This document shows, one piece after another, positions 43,826-53,065 of a stretch of DNA of 64,000 bases. A model generated the notes under the pieces. The model was not told where the DNA came from. It did not search any database and saw only the letters and a program-made list of their open reading frames with translations. Source of the stretch: Variovorax sp. 54 (lineage in GTDB: Bacteria; Pseudomonadota; Gammaproteobacteria; Burkholderiales; Burkholderiaceae_C); contig NZ_PEFF01000001.1 in the NCBI RefSeq assembly GCF_002754375.1, forward strand, positions 3,675,501 through 3,739,500, read 5' to 3'. Positions within the stretch are counted from its first letter, which is position 1; each line of letters opens with the position of its first letter. The translations under genes and the position numbers were made by a program.

Positions 43826-44977
43826 CTAACGCAGGAACCGCCCTTCCTTCGTCACCCGCACCATCTCGATGAAGCGCGAGCCCGTGTTGCTCGCGCCCGT
43901 GAAGTCGATCTCCATGTTGCCGATGCGCAGCTTCATCGCCTTCAGCGTGGCGTGCAGCTTTGCGCGCGTGAGGTCGCGGCCGGTGCGTCGCAGGGCTTCG
44001 ATCATCACGAGCGCGTTCACATAGCCCTCGTAGCTCAGGTAGCCGATGTCGACCTTGGCGCGCTCGGCCAGCTGGCGGTATTCGCGGGCGGTGGCGTCGA
44101 CCTCGCTCCAGGGGTAGGGCACGATCTGCGAGATGGCCAGGCCGCTGGTCTTGTCGCCGACGAGCTTGGCGGTGACGTCGCCCGGCACGATCGACATGCC
44201 GTAGAACATCTGGCGACCGCCGGCGGTCCAGGCGCTCTTCATGACCTCGCCGCCGATGCCGCCGCCCAGGTACATGAGCACGGCTTGCGCCTGGCTGTCG
44301 GCCAGGGCCTTGCCCGCGGCCTCGTTGGTCGTGCCGTCGCCTTTGACGGGCACCGCGGCCACAGGCTTGAGCTTGAGCGTGTCGAGCGCGGCCTCGACCA
44401 GCCGCGCCACTTCGGCGCCGCCGGGGTTGTCGAGGTAGGCCACGGCGATGCGCGAGACGCCGATGGTCGTCAGGTGCTGCACCAGCGCCTGCGCCTCGCG
44501 CGCGAAGGTGGCGCGCACGAAGTAACCCGCGCCCGCGACCTTCTCGCGTGCCGAGTCCGACACCGCATAGCCGCCGACCATCGGCGCGCCGCTCTGGCCC
44601 AGCACCTTGGCCGCGGCGGCCGTGGTGCCCGAGCCCACGCAGCCGAAGAAGGCGAAGGCGCGGTGCTCGGCGAGCAGCTTCTCGTAGTTGGCGACGGCTT
44701 TCTCGGGCTTGAGTTCGTCGTCGAGCGAGACCAGCTTGAGCTTGCGGCCCGCGAGCCCGCCCTGCGCATTGACTGCGTCGAAGGCCAGTCCGGCGCCGGC
44801 CATCACGACCTTGATCGGCGCGCCCAGCGGGCCGCTCAGGATGCCGGTGTGGCCGAGCACGATCTCGCCGTCGCTGACGCCGTTCTCGGCGGCCAGGGCG
44901 GTGGAGGTCAAGGAAAAGAGGGGGCCGAGTCCGGCCGTCGCCGCGGCCGAGGCGGCGAGAAAACGTCTGCGATGCAT
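43826..44977 (-). CDS. Branched-chain amino acid-type ABC binding protein
   Basis: From the ATG at 44977 the protein has 383 residues and an RRR-type signal (MHRRRFLAASAAATAGLG). The mature part is a LivJ/Type I periplasmic binding fold (VLGHTGILSGPLGAPIKVVM). The open frame runs much further upstream but antisense to the efflux gene, so the later start is chosen. The permease and ATPase genes are not adjacent, so the ligand is unknown. Confidence 0.88.
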   Translation of the reverse strand: MHRRRFLAASAAATAGLGPLFSLTSTALAAENGVSDGEIVLGHTGILSGPLGAPIKVVMAGAGLAFDAVNAQGGLAGRKLKLVSLDDELKPEKAVANYEKLLAEHRAFAFFGCVGSGTTAAAAKVLGQSGAPMVGGYAVSDSAREKVAGAGYFVRATFAREAQALVQHLTTIGVSRIAVAYLDNPGGAEVARLVEAALDTLKLKPVAAVPVKGDGTTNEAAGKALADSQAQAVLMYLGGGIGGEVMKSAWTAGGRQMFYGMSIVPGDVTAKLVGDKTSGLAISQIVPYPWSEVDATAREYRQLAERAKVDIGYLSYEGYVNALVMIEALRRTGRDLTRAKLHATLKAMKLRIGNMEIDFTGASNTGSRFIEMVRVTKEGRFLR

Positions 44978-45048
44978 GGAACCGATTCCGCTTTTAGATA
45001 CAACTGATAACAATTGAAAGCGAAAGCGGCCTCTTGTGCCGCCGGGGT

Positions 45049-46539
45049 TTACCCCCTGTGTTGTGCCGTGTCCTCGTCGGGTTTCTCGCGCAGCTGCCAG
45101 GCCGCGCAGACGGCCAGCGCGCACAGGCCGGCCAGCATCAGGAACACCTCGTCGAAGGCGGCCAGCCGCGCCGGGGTGCTCACCGGGTTGGCGAGCGAGT
45201 CGCCGTGCGCGGCCAGGCGCCATTCGAGAATGATGGCGCACAGGCTCACGCCGACCGCGCCGCCGAGCATGCGCACGAAGCTGATTGCGCTCGCGCCCTG
45301 CGGAATGAGCGGCTTGGCCAGCGGGCGCATCGACCCCAGGTTGAGCGAGGGCAGGATGAAGCCCAGCCCGATGCGCCCGACGATCGCGAACACCACCAGC
45401 AGCCACAGCGGGCTGTCCAGCCGCAGCACGGCCATGAGCGCGAACGACACCGCCAGCAGCGCCAGGCCGATGCTCACCAGCAGCCAGGTCGGTTGCTTGT
45501 CGGCCAGCCGGCCCACGCCCGCGATGGTGAAGGCCAGCACGATGCCGGCCGGCAACAGGGTGGTGCCCACGTGCGAGGCCGACAGGTGCAGCCCCACCTG
45601 CATGTACACGGGCAGCAGGTAGGTCGAGCCGAACAGCGCGGTGCCGTAGATGAAGGCGACCAGGCTGCCCATGGCGAACTGGCGGTAGCGAAAGAGCGCG
45701 AGGTTCATGAGCGGCGCGCCGCCCGAGGCCATGAGCCGGCGCTGCCACCACACGAAGGCGGCAAAGGCGATGAGCGCACCGGCCAGCAGCAGCGCGGCCT
45801 GCAGCGGCGAATCGCCGCGCAGCTCGACCAGCCCGTTCAGCAGGCACAGCGTGCCCACGGTGCCCAGCGCCAGCCCGCGTGCATCGAGCCCGCTGCCGCG
45901 CGTGGCGGCCACGCCGCCGGGCGCGGTCTTGGGCACGAACTTGTAGGCCAGCCAGACCGAGGCCAGGCAGAAGGGCACCACCATGAAGAAGATCGAGCGC
46001 CAGCCGAACAGGTCGACCAGCACGCCGCCGATGCTCGGCCCGATGGCCGGCGCCAGCACCACGCCCATGCCGAAGATGCCGCTGGCACGCCCCTGCTCGT
46101 GCGGCTCGAAGGCGCGCAGGATGATGATGGCCGGAATGGGCTGCACCACGCCCGCCGCCAGCCCCTCGGCCACGCGCGCCAGCAGCACCAGCGGGTAGTG
46201 GTTGGCCAGCCCGCCGACGATGCCACCGGCCAGCAGCAGGAGCATCGTGCCGACGTAGGTGCGCCGGTAGCCGTAGCGCGACAGCAGCCAGGGCGTGGTG
46301 AGCATCGACACCGTCATCGCCACCATGAAGCCCGAGCTCACCCACTGCGCGCGCTCCTGGCCCAACGCAAAGTGGTGGCTAATGTCGGGGATCGCCACGT
46401 TGACGATGGTCGAGGACATGATGGACGCCATCGTGCCGACCATGACCGACAGCAGCAGGTACCAGCGGTAGCGCTCGCCGTAGCGGGCGCGCAGGGCGCC
46501 CATGGAGGGCGGCGTGTCGGGTGTGTGTGGGGAGGTCAT
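45049..46539 (-). CDS. DHA2-family (EmrB/QacA-type) MFS efflux transporter
   Basis: From the ATG at 46539 the protein has 496 residues and about 14 membrane segments. It has the DHA2 motifs (MSSTIVNVAIPDISHHF; GMGVVLAPAIGPSIGGVLVD). By family it exports drugs or other hydrophobic compounds with protons. No membrane-fusion EmrA partner or TetR regulator is adjacent. Confidence 0.88.
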   Translation of the reverse strand: MTSPHTPDTPPSMGALRARYGERYRWYLLLSVMVGTMASIMSSTIVNVAIPDISHHFALGQERAQWVSSGFMVAMTVSMLTTPWLLSRYGYRRTYVGTMLLLLAGGIVGGLANHYPLVLLARVAEGLAAGVVQPIPAIIILRAFEPHEQGRASGIFGMGVVLAPAIGPSIGGVLVDLFGWRSIFFMVVPFCLASVWLAYKFVPKTAPGGVAATRGSGLDARGLALGTVGTLCLLNGLVELRGDSPLQAALLLAGALIAFAAFVWWQRRLMASGGAPLMNLALFRYRQFAMGSLVAFIYGTALFGSTYLLPVYMQVGLHLSASHVGTTLLPAGIVLAFTIAGVGRLADKQPTWLLVSIGLALLAVSFALMAVLRLDSPLWLLVVFAIVGRIGLGFILPSLNLGSMRPLAKPLIPQGASAISFVRMLGGAVGVSLCAIILEWRLAAHGDSLANPVSTPARLAAFDEVFLMLAGLCALAVCAAWQLREKPDEDTAQHRG

Positions 46540-46678
46540 GGGGCGGCGCAGGGACGGTCGCGGGTCCGTCGTCCTACAAGCATATCGGTGTTTGCGCGGC
46601 CGACGCCACACGCGCGGGTCGCACAATGCGGCGGCTGTCCCCAGTGCGTCAAGTCACTATCAAAAGAACAAACAAGCC

Positions 46679-48031
46679 ATGAACCCGTCGATCCAAGAAC
46701 CCATCAATGACCCGACCGACCCCGTCGATCCTGTCTTGCCGGATGCCGCCCCCACGCTCGCGTCCGAACTCGCCGCGCCCACCGTCAGCCGCGCCTACCG
46801 CTGCCAGTGCGGGCGCCCCGTGTTCCTGCGCAACAGCAGATGCCTGGCCTGCCTCACGCCGCTGGGCTATGTGATCGACCGGCTCGGCGTGGTGCCGCTG
46901 GCACCGGCCGAAGGCGAGGGCGCCTTGCCCGACACCTTCACCGTCTTCGGCGACCCGCACGGCGCCACCTACCGCCGCTGCGCCAACCTCATGACGCCGG
47001 CCGCCTGCAACTGGATGGTGGCGCAGCCGCGCGAGGGTGAAACCATTCCCGCCGACACGCAGGGCCACGCGCCCGGCTACTGCCTGTCGTGCAGCGTCAC
47101 GCGCACGATTCCCGACCTGTCGGTGGCGGCCAACGGCGAGCTCTGGTGCAAGCTCGAGCAGGCCAAGCGCCGGCTGATCTCGCAGCTGCTCGCGCTCGGC
47201 CTGCCGGTGGTGAGCCGCCATGCCGATCCGGTGCACGGGCTGGCCTTCGACTTTCTCAGCAACATGCCGGGCGCCCCGCACGTGATGACGGGCCACGAGC
47301 ACGGGCTGATCACCCTGAACGCCGAGGAGGCCGAAGACGCGGTGCGCGAGCGCATCCGCGCCGAGATGCACGAGCCCTACCGGACGCTGCTGGGCCACTT
47401 CCGCCACGAGATCGGCCACTACTACTGGGACCTGCTGGTGCTGCCCACGCGCTGGATCGACGACTACCGCGCGCTCTTCGGCGACGAGCGCGCCGACTAC
47501 GGCGCCGCGCTGCAGCAGCACTACGAGCAGGGCCCGCCGCCCGACTGGGCGCAGCGCTTCGTCAGCAGCTACGCGAGCATGCACCCATGGGAAGACTGGG
47601 CCGAGACCTGGGCCCACTACCTGCACATGGCCGACACGGCCGACACGGCGATGAGCTTCGGCATCGACGCGAGCAATGTGGAGCTGCAGAACGATTTGTT
47701 CACCGCCGCCGACCTGTGGCAGCCCGAGCATCCCGACGCCACGAAATTCCTGGACTTCATCAACGGCTGGGTGCTGCTGACCAGCATGCTCAACGAGCTG
47801 TCGCGCAGCATGGGCCAGCCCGACTACTACCCCTTCGTGCTGCCGCGCGCGGCGGTGGGCAAGCTGCAGTTCATCCACGGCGTGATCACCGCGCAGCGCA
47901 GCGGCACGGCGCCGACGATGGTGATGGCGGGGGATGTGGCGGCGCCTGCGGCGGAGGTGGTCGAGCCTGCGCCGATGCAGTCGCAATCCCAATCTCAAAC
48001 CCAGTCGCAGGGCGACGTCGCTCAGTCCTGA
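46679..48031 (+). CDS. Zinc-ribbon/metallopeptidase-like protein
   Basis: This 450-residue protein has an N-terminal Cys-rich ribbon (Cys42, Cys44, Cys55, Cys58) and a HEIGHYYWD motif at residues 243-251, the HExxH zinc site. It resembles the family of putative zinc-binding peptidases with a zinc ribbon; the substrate is unknown. The C-terminal 20 residues are Gln/Ser repeats. It overlaps the convergent small Cys-rich gene by 10 bp. Confidence 0.8.
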   Translation: MNPSIQEPINDPTDPVDPVLPDAAPTLASELAAPTVSRAYRCQCGRPVFLRNSRCLACLTPLGYVIDRLGVVPLAPAEGEGALPDTFTVFGDPHGATYRRCANLMTPAACNWMVAQPREGETIPADTQGHAPGYCLSCSVTRTIPDLSVAANGELWCKLEQAKRRLISQLLALGLPVVSRHADPVHGLAFDFLSNMPGAPHVMTGHEHGLITLNAEEAEDAVRERIRAEMHEPYRTLLGHFRHEIGHYYWDLLVLPTRWIDDYRALFGDERADYGAALQQHYEQGPPPDWAQRFVSSYASMHPWEDWAETWAHYLHMADTADTAMSFGIDASNVELQNDLFTAADLWQPEHPDATKFLDFINGWVLLTSMLNELSRSMGQPDYYPFVLPRAAVGKLQFIHGVITAQRSGTAPTMVMAGDVAAPAAEVVEPAPMQSQSQSQTQSQGDVAQS

Positions 48032-48240
48032 AGCGGCGGCAGGCCCGCGGCGCAGCGCGCGCAGATGCAGGCCTGCCCGCGCAATGCCGGCGGCAGCGTG
48101 TCGAGCGGGGCCAGCGAAAAGTCGGCGGCCATGCACCAGCAGGGCGGCTGCGCCTGCCCGGTCTCGCGTTCGACCTCCATCGCGCAGCGGTTCGCCTCGC
48201 CGCACAGCGGGCAGTGCGCGGTGTCGATGACAACCGTCAT
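48022..48240 (-). CDS. Cysteine-rich CWC-family protein
   Basis: This 72-residue protein has three Cys pairs (CPLCGEANRCAME; PPCWCMAAD; ACICARCAAG), including the CWC motif that names the family. It probably binds a metal; no function is known. Its ATG overlaps the phosphofructokinase stop by four bases (ATGA), so the two are translationally coupled. Confidence 0.75.
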   Translation of the reverse strand: MTVVIDTAHCPLCGEANRCAMEVERETGQAQPPCWCMAADFSLAPLDTLPPALRGQACICARCAAGLPPLQD

Positions 48241-49499
48241 GCGAGCGCGAAGGCCGGCAGCTTCTTCGGCACCGCCACGTTGCGCAGCGTCGCGTACACC
48301 GGCAGGCCGTCGCGGTAGGCGGGATAGTCCTCGCCCGCGATCAGCGGCAGCAGGTAGCGGCGGCACTTCTCGGTGATGCCGTAGCCGTCGTCCGAAATGA
48401 AATCGCGCGGCATCGGCTTCTCGACATTGGCGACCGCTTCGAGCGGCGCCGCACCCAGCGTGTACGCGTAGGGCACGTCGCTCGTGCGCTCGATGGTCGG
48501 CATCACCGCGTTGCGGCCTTCGAGCGCGAGCTCGACCGCGCGCTGGCCCAGTTCGTAGGCCTGCTTCACGTCGGTGGCCGAGGCGATGTGCCGCGCCGCG
48601 CGCTGCAGGTAGTCGGCCACCGCCCAGTGGAACTTGTGGCCCAGCGCTTCCTTCACCATCTGCGCGACCACCGGCGCTGCGCCGCCGAGCTGCGCATGGC
48701 CGAAGGCATCGCGTGCGCCCTGTTCGGCGAGGAAGGTGCCGTCGGGGTGGTGGCAGCCTTCGGACACCACGACCGAGCAGTAGCCGTGCTGCTGCACCAG
48801 CGCATCGACGCGCGCCAGGAAACGGGCCGCATCGAATTCGATCTCGGGGAACAGCACCACCACCGGAATGCCATGGTCGGCCACCAGCCCGCCGGCCGCG
48901 GCGATCCAGCCCGCGTGGCGGCCCATCACCTCGAGCACGAACACCTTGGTGGAGGTGGCGGCCATCGAGCGCACGTCGAACGAGGCCTCGAGCGTGGACA
49001 CCGCCACGTACTTCGCGACCGAGCCGAAGCCCGGGCAGCAGTCGGTCAGCGGCAGGTCGTTGTCGATGGTCTTGGGCACGTGGATGGCCTGCAACGGGTA
49101 GCCCATCGACTGCGACAGCTGGCTCACCTTGAAGCAGGTGTCGGCCGAGTCGCCACCGCCGTTGTAGAAGAAGTAGCCGATGCCGTGCGCCTTGAAGACC
49201 TCGATCAGGCGCTCGTATTCACGGCGATTCTTCTCGAGCGACTTGAGTTTGTAGCGGCACGAGCCGAACGCGCCGGAGGGCGTGGTGCGCAGTGCCGCAA
49301 TCGCGTCGGCCGGCTCGGCGCTGGTGTCGATCAGGTCTTCGGTGAGCGCACCGAGGATGCCGTTGCGACCGGCATAGAGCGTGCCGATGCGGTCCGGGTG
49401 CTGGCGCGCCGTCTCGATCACGCCGCAGGCCGAGGCGTTGATGACCGAGGTGACACCGCCCGACTGGGCATAGAAGGCGTTGAGGATGGCAGTGCTCAT
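48237..49499 (-). CDS. 6-phosphofructokinase, probably pyrophosphate-dependent
   Basis: From ATG 49499 the protein has 420 residues. Two positions argue for PPi rather than ATP: PKTIDND at 142-148, with Lys where ATP enzymes have Gly, and NGGGDSADT at 113-121, which differs from the ATP-type GGDGS. By family it interconverts fructose-6-phosphate and fructose-1,6-bisphosphate reversibly. The open frame extends upstream, but ATG 49499 begins the domain (AILNAFYAQSGGVTSVINAS). Confidence 0.88.
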   Translation of the reverse strand: MSTAILNAFYAQSGGVTSVINASACGVIETARQHPDRIGTLYAGRNGILGALTEDLIDTSAEPADAIAALRTTPSGAFGSCRYKLKSLEKNRREYERLIEVFKAHGIGYFFYNGGGDSADTCFKVSQLSQSMGYPLQAIHVPKTIDNDLPLTDCCPGFGSVAKYVAVSTLEASFDVRSMAATSTKVFVLEVMGRHAGWIAAAGGLVADHGIPVVVLFPEIEFDAARFLARVDALVQQHGYCSVVVSEGCHHPDGTFLAEQGARDAFGHAQLGGAAPVVAQMVKEALGHKFHWAVADYLQRAARHIASATDVKQAYELGQRAVELALEGRNAVMPTIERTSDVPYAYTLGAAPLEAVANVEKPMPRDFISDDGYGITEKCRRYLLPLIAGEDYPAYRDGLPVYATLRNVAVPKKLPAFALA

Positions 49500-49726
49500 G
49501 GGGCAAATCTCCGTGCGGGTACGCGACCGGCGCAGGGTGGCAACGCTTCGCGGGAAGGCCATTCTGGCGCAGTCGCCGGCCGCAGGCCAATGGCCTGCTT
49601 GGCAATTTCGCGCGATTACAGTTCGTTGCTGTGCGTCGGCCATGAAGGCCACGCACATGGCGTGCGACCCGGTCCGCGCCGTCCCTTTCCATTTGCAGGC
49701 ACACCCATCATCCAAGGAGTCCGCGC

Positions 49727-50629
49727 GTGAGCATTTTTTCCCGTTTTTTTGGCCGCAAGGACGAGCCGGGCGATACCGGCGCATTGGTCGCCAACCCCGA
49801 GGCCGGTGAGGCCGGCGACACCGTCGCGCTGACGGTCTTGTTCGCGGATGTGCTGAACATCGATGTCGCCGCGCTTGCGCAGGCATTGCGCGCCTACCAC
49901 TGCTCCACCGGCGACGCGCGCTGCGAGATCACCGAAGACCCCGGTCCTTTTCTGGCGCTGGCGGGCTGGAAGAACCACGTGGTCCGGATGGTCGGCTTCG
50001 ATGTGCCGATGCCGGCCGAATCGGTCGAGGTTTGCGTGGCGCCGGCGCACTACCCGCAAGAGCTCAAGGCCCGGGTGCGCGCGCACCGCAGCCACGTCAT
50101 CCTCTACTACGCGGGCTACGAGGCTTCGGTGCTCGAACAGTACGTGGCCCTGGCGACCGTGGCCGGCGCGCTGGCCCGGCTCGGTGCGCTGGTGGTGCTG
50201 AACGAATCGGCCCACACCTCGCTCCCCGCGGCCGTGTTCGACGCCCACATCGAAGGCGACAGCATCGAATTGCTGCGGGACCTCGATCTGCCGGCCCTGT
50301 ACTGCGGCTTCGTCAAGTACGAGGTCGAAGGCGTGCAGGGCGTCTGGATGCGCACCTATGGCGCGCACCACTTCGGCCAGCCCGACTTCGCGGCCCTGGC
50401 CGAAGGCCACCACGAAGGGGAGAAATACTTCCAGCTGTTCGGCAACGTGCTGCGCTACCTGATCGACAGCGGCGCCGAAATGGGCGCCGGCCACACCATG
50501 CAGGTCGGCGAGGACAAGTTCCTGCGGCTGCGCGAGCCGCTCGAGGCGGAATACTTTCTCGACGGCCCCGAGGCCGTGCTGGTGGCCGAACTGATCGGCG
50601 CCGACGAGATCAACGCGCGCCCGCACTGA
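49727..50629 (+). CDS. DUF4261-domain protein
   Basis: This 300-residue protein fits DUF4261 (late region around KYFQLFGNVLRYLIDSGAEM). A GTG start at 49727 is preceded by AAGGAG at a good distance. No signal peptide or membrane segment is seen, so it is probably cytoplasmic. Function is not known. Confidence 0.7.
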   Translation: MSIFSRFFGRKDEPGDTGALVANPEAGEAGDTVALTVLFADVLNIDVAALAQALRAYHCSTGDARCEITEDPGPFLALAGWKNHVVRMVGFDVPMPAESVEVCVAPAHYPQELKARVRAHRSHVILYYAGYEASVLEQYVALATVAGALARLGALVVLNESAHTSLPAAVFDAHIEGDSIELLRDLDLPALYCGFVKYEVEGVQGVWMRTYGAHHFGQPDFAALAEGHHEGEKYFQLFGNVLRYLIDSGAEMGAGHTMQVGEDKFLRLREPLEAEYFLDGPEAVLVAELIGADEINARPH

Positions 50630-50678
50630 CTGGCCGGCCCGCCGGCCATGCGGTTGCGGACGGGCGTGCGCGCCGTGT

Positions 50679-51506
50679 TCAGCGGCCCTCGAAAACCGGC
50701 GGCCGCTTCTGCAAAAAGGCGCTCACGCCTTCACGGAAGCTCGGGCGGTCGATGAGCGCGCGCTGGCGCTCGCTCTCGTAGTGCAGTTGTTCCTTCAGCG
50801 TGTGGCGCTCCGAGGCCTCGAAGGCCTCGCGCGCTTCGCGCACCGCATGCGCCGGCAGGCGCGCCAGGCGCTGTGCGATGGCGCGGGCCTCGTCCATCAG
50901 TTGCTCGTCGTCAGCGCAGGCCCAGATCAGGCCCCACTGCACGGCGCGCCCGGCGCTCAGGCGCTCGTCGAGCAGCGCCATGCCCATTGCGCGCGCCCGG
51001 CCGGCGCGGCGCGGAATGGCCCAGGTGCAGCCGAGGTCAGGCACGATGCCGAGCTTGGGCAGGAACGGGAGGTAGAAGTAGGCGCTGCGTGCCGCAATGG
51101 TTACGTCGGCCGTGAGCGCCAGGCCCACGCCCGCACCGGCCGCCGGGCCATTCACCGCGGCGACCACCGGCACCGGCAGCGTGCGCAGCGTTTCGATGAG
51201 CGGGTTGCTGAGCTTCTGCATCCACTCGGCGGTCTGGTCGCCGAGCGTCTGGCCGGCCTCGCCGGGCGGCGCCATCGCGCTCAGGTCGGCGCCCACGCAG
51301 AAGGCCTTGCCGGCGCCTGTGAGGATCACGGCGCGCACCGTGCGGTCGTCGCGGATGCGCTCGAGCGCGTCGCGCAGTTCGACCTGCAGGTCTTTCGCGA
51401 TCGGGTTCAGCTTGTGCGGCAGGTTCAGCGTGAGCGTGGCGATGCCGTCGGCCTGCTCGCACAGCACGCAGGGCTGCGGTTGGGATGTTTGTTGCGGCGC
51501 GGTCAT
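50679..51506 (-). CDS. Enoyl-CoA hydratase/isomerase family protein
   Basis: This 275-residue crotonase-fold protein has the oxyanion-hole segments GAGKAFCVGADLSAM and NGPAAGAGVGLALTAD. Asp rather than Glu follows in PKLGIVPDLGCTW, as in PaaG-like isomerases, so it may be an isomerase rather than a classic hydratase. It lies alone; no other phenylacetate or beta-oxidation genes are adjacent. Confidence 0.85.
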   Translation of the reverse strand: MTAPQQTSQPQPCVLCEQADGIATLTLNLPHKLNPIAKDLQVELRDALERIRDDRTVRAVILTGAGKAFCVGADLSAMAPPGEAGQTLGDQTAEWMQKLSNPLIETLRTLPVPVVAAVNGPAAGAGVGLALTADVTIAARSAYFYLPFLPKLGIVPDLGCTWAIPRRAGRARAMGMALLDERLSAGRAVQWGLIWACADDEQLMDEARAIAQRLARLPAHAVREAREAFEASERHTLKEQLHYESERQRALIDRPSFREGVSAFLQKRPPVFEGR

Positions 51507-51584
51507 GCGAGCGCTCCGCCGAAAGTCGGGGTGGTCATGGGCGTGTCCCTTTCAAGGCAACGAAGGAAAACGGACGCCCAAAGC

Positions 51585-51610
51585 AAAAAGCCGCCTGTCG
51601 TCACGGCGGC
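51585..51610 (-). terminator. Intrinsic terminator for the DUF2917 gene
   Basis: On the minus strand GCCGCC and GGCGGC pair around a 9-nt loop and are followed by five U residues (A-tract 51585-51589). It lies about 60 bp after the DUF2917 stop and just before the hydratase gene's leader. Confidence 0.6.
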
Positions 51611-51635
51611 ACGCGGCGCTCCCTGCGGGGGCGGT

Positions 51636-51662
51636 CCATGGCATCGAGGTTCGATGCCATGG
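51636..51662. repeat. Perfect 27-bp palindrome
   Basis: CCATGGCATCGA (51636-51647) and TCGATGCCATGG (51651-51662) are perfect complements around GGT. It lies 10 bp past the DUF2917 stop and before the terminator. It lacks a U-tract of its own. Confidence 0.8.
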
Positions 51663-51671
51663 CGCCCGCGG

Positions 51672-52031
51672 TCAAGCCGGGGACAACCCGTGCAGTGCCA
51701 GTCGCCAAGGCGACCGCGCGCGCGCCTGTGCCCGCGAGGCCGGGTTCGGCAGCGCGGCGGGCTGCGCGTCCGACACCGAGATGCACGACGACTCCAGCGC
51801 CGACACCAGCACGCGCCGGTGCTCGCTGCTCTCGAAGCGCTCGCCCGGCCCGAGCACGATGTCGCGCGGGTCGCGGTCGAGCGTGATCCACACGGCGCCG
51901 CTGCGGCACTCGATGCCCACGCCCGCGCCGTCGGGCACGGCGAAGACGGCGCGGTTCGGCAGGCTCACGTGGAAGCGCGAGGTCGATGAGGAGAAAAAAG
52001 CGGAAGGAGACGGGGTGGTGCTGCTGCTCAT
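51672..52031 (-). CDS. DUF2917 protein
   Basis: This 119-residue protein has a cupin-like DUF2917 stretch (VFAVPDGAGVGIECRSGAVW; RDIVLGPGERFESSEHRRVL). ATG 52031 is preferred over 52043 because GGAGG sits just upstream of it. The family has no known function but is often divergent from a LysR gene, as here. Confidence 0.75.
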   Translation of the reverse strand: MSSSTTPSPSAFFSSSTSRFHVSLPNRAVFAVPDGAGVGIECRSGAVWITLDRDPRDIVLGPGERFESSEHRRVLVSALESSCISVSDAQPAALPNPASRAQARARSPWRLALHGLSPA

Positions 52032-52045
52032 GGGAACCTCCATTG

Positions 52046-52062
52046 CATTCGTGATACGAATG
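52046..52062. promoter_or_regulatory. Divergent-promoter operator
   Basis: CATTCGTGATACGAATG has perfect 7-bp arms and a 3-bp spacer. It lies between the DUF2917 and LysR genes and next to a TATATT hexamer on the minus strand (52063-52068), as expected for a site bound by the LysR product at the DUF2917 promoter. Confidence 0.5.
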
Positions 52063-52113
52063 AATATAGTGAGTCGCCCCCTCTCTTACACGCGGTCATT
52101 CGGAACTCATTGC

Positions 52114-53040
52114 ATGCCTACAGAGAATGCGAAAACCCCCGCCGGCGAGCTCCCGCCGCTCGAGCTGCTGCGCAGCTTCGAGGCCGCCGCGCGCCGGCTG
52201 AGCTTCACGCTGGCGGCCGGCGAGCTGCACCTCACGCAGTCGGCCGTGAGCCGGCAGATCCAGCAGCTCGAAGCCAGCCTGGGTGTGCTGCTGTTCGAGC
52301 GCCGCCACCGCGCGCTCGCGCTCACCGAGGCCGGCGGCGTGCTGCAGCGCGCCGTCACCGACAGCCTGGAGCGCCTGCGCGACGCCACCGCGCGCGTGCG
52401 CGCCAGCGCCGCGCCGCGGCAGGTGTCGATCACCAGCACGCCGGGCTTCGCGTCGCTGTGGCTCATTCCGAAACTGGCGCGCTTCACCAGCACGCATCCG
52501 CAGGTCGATGTGCGCGTGTCGGCCACGCTCGACGTGCTCGACCTGGACGTGAGCCGCCTCGACCTCGCGGTGCGCTTCGTGCCCATCGGCCGCGGCGTGG
52601 GCCCGGCGCTGTTCGAGGAATCGGTGATCCCGCTGTGCGCGCCGCAGGTCGCCGCGTCGCTGCGCGAGCTGTCCGACTTTTCCAAGCTCACGCTGCTCAC
52701 CAGCGAGTACCCGGACCACAGCGAAGCCCCGACCGTCGACTGGGAGCCGTGGCTCAGGGTGATGGGGCTGGAAGACCTGCGCATGAAGAGCACGCTGCGT
52801 TTCACGCAGTACGCCGATGCGGTGGCCGCCGCGGTGGCGGGGCAGGGCGTGGTGATCGGGCGCCTGCCGCTGCTGCGCGAACTGATGCGCGACGGCCGGC
52901 TCGTGGCGCCACTCGGCGAGGGCGCGGCATCGCACCGCGGCTACTTCATCGAGATGTCGCGGCGCGCCGCGGGCAACCGCGACGCGCAGGACTTCGCGCA
53001 ATGGCTGCGCGACGAAGCCGAGGCCGCGCAGCGGAGCTGA
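52114..53040 (+). CDS. LysR-family transcriptional regulator
   Basis: From the ATG at 52114 the protein has 308 residues, with an N-terminal winged helix (LELLRSFEAAARRLSFTLAA; LTQSAVSRQIQQLEASLGV) and a substrate-binding domain. The latter resembles GcvA-type regulators. The open frame runs upstream but antisense to the hydratase and DUF2917 genes, so this start is chosen. It is divergent from DUF2917, its likely target. Confidence 0.88.
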   Translation: MPTENAKTPAGELPPLELLRSFEAAARRLSFTLAAGELHLTQSAVSRQIQQLEASLGVLLFERRHRALALTEAGGVLQRAVTDSLERLRDATARVRASAAPRQVSITSTPGFASLWLIPKLARFTSTHPQVDVRVSATLDVLDLDVSRLDLAVRFVPIGRGVGPALFEESVIPLCAPQVAASLRELSDFSKLTLLTSEYPDHSEAPTVDWEPWLRVMGLEDLRMKSTLRFTQYADAVAAAVAGQGVVIGRLPLLRELMRDGRLVAPLGEGAASHRGYFIEMSRRAAGNRDAQDFAQWLRDEAEAAQRS

Positions 53041-53065
53041 CGACGGGCCGCGGCCCGTCTGCCGA

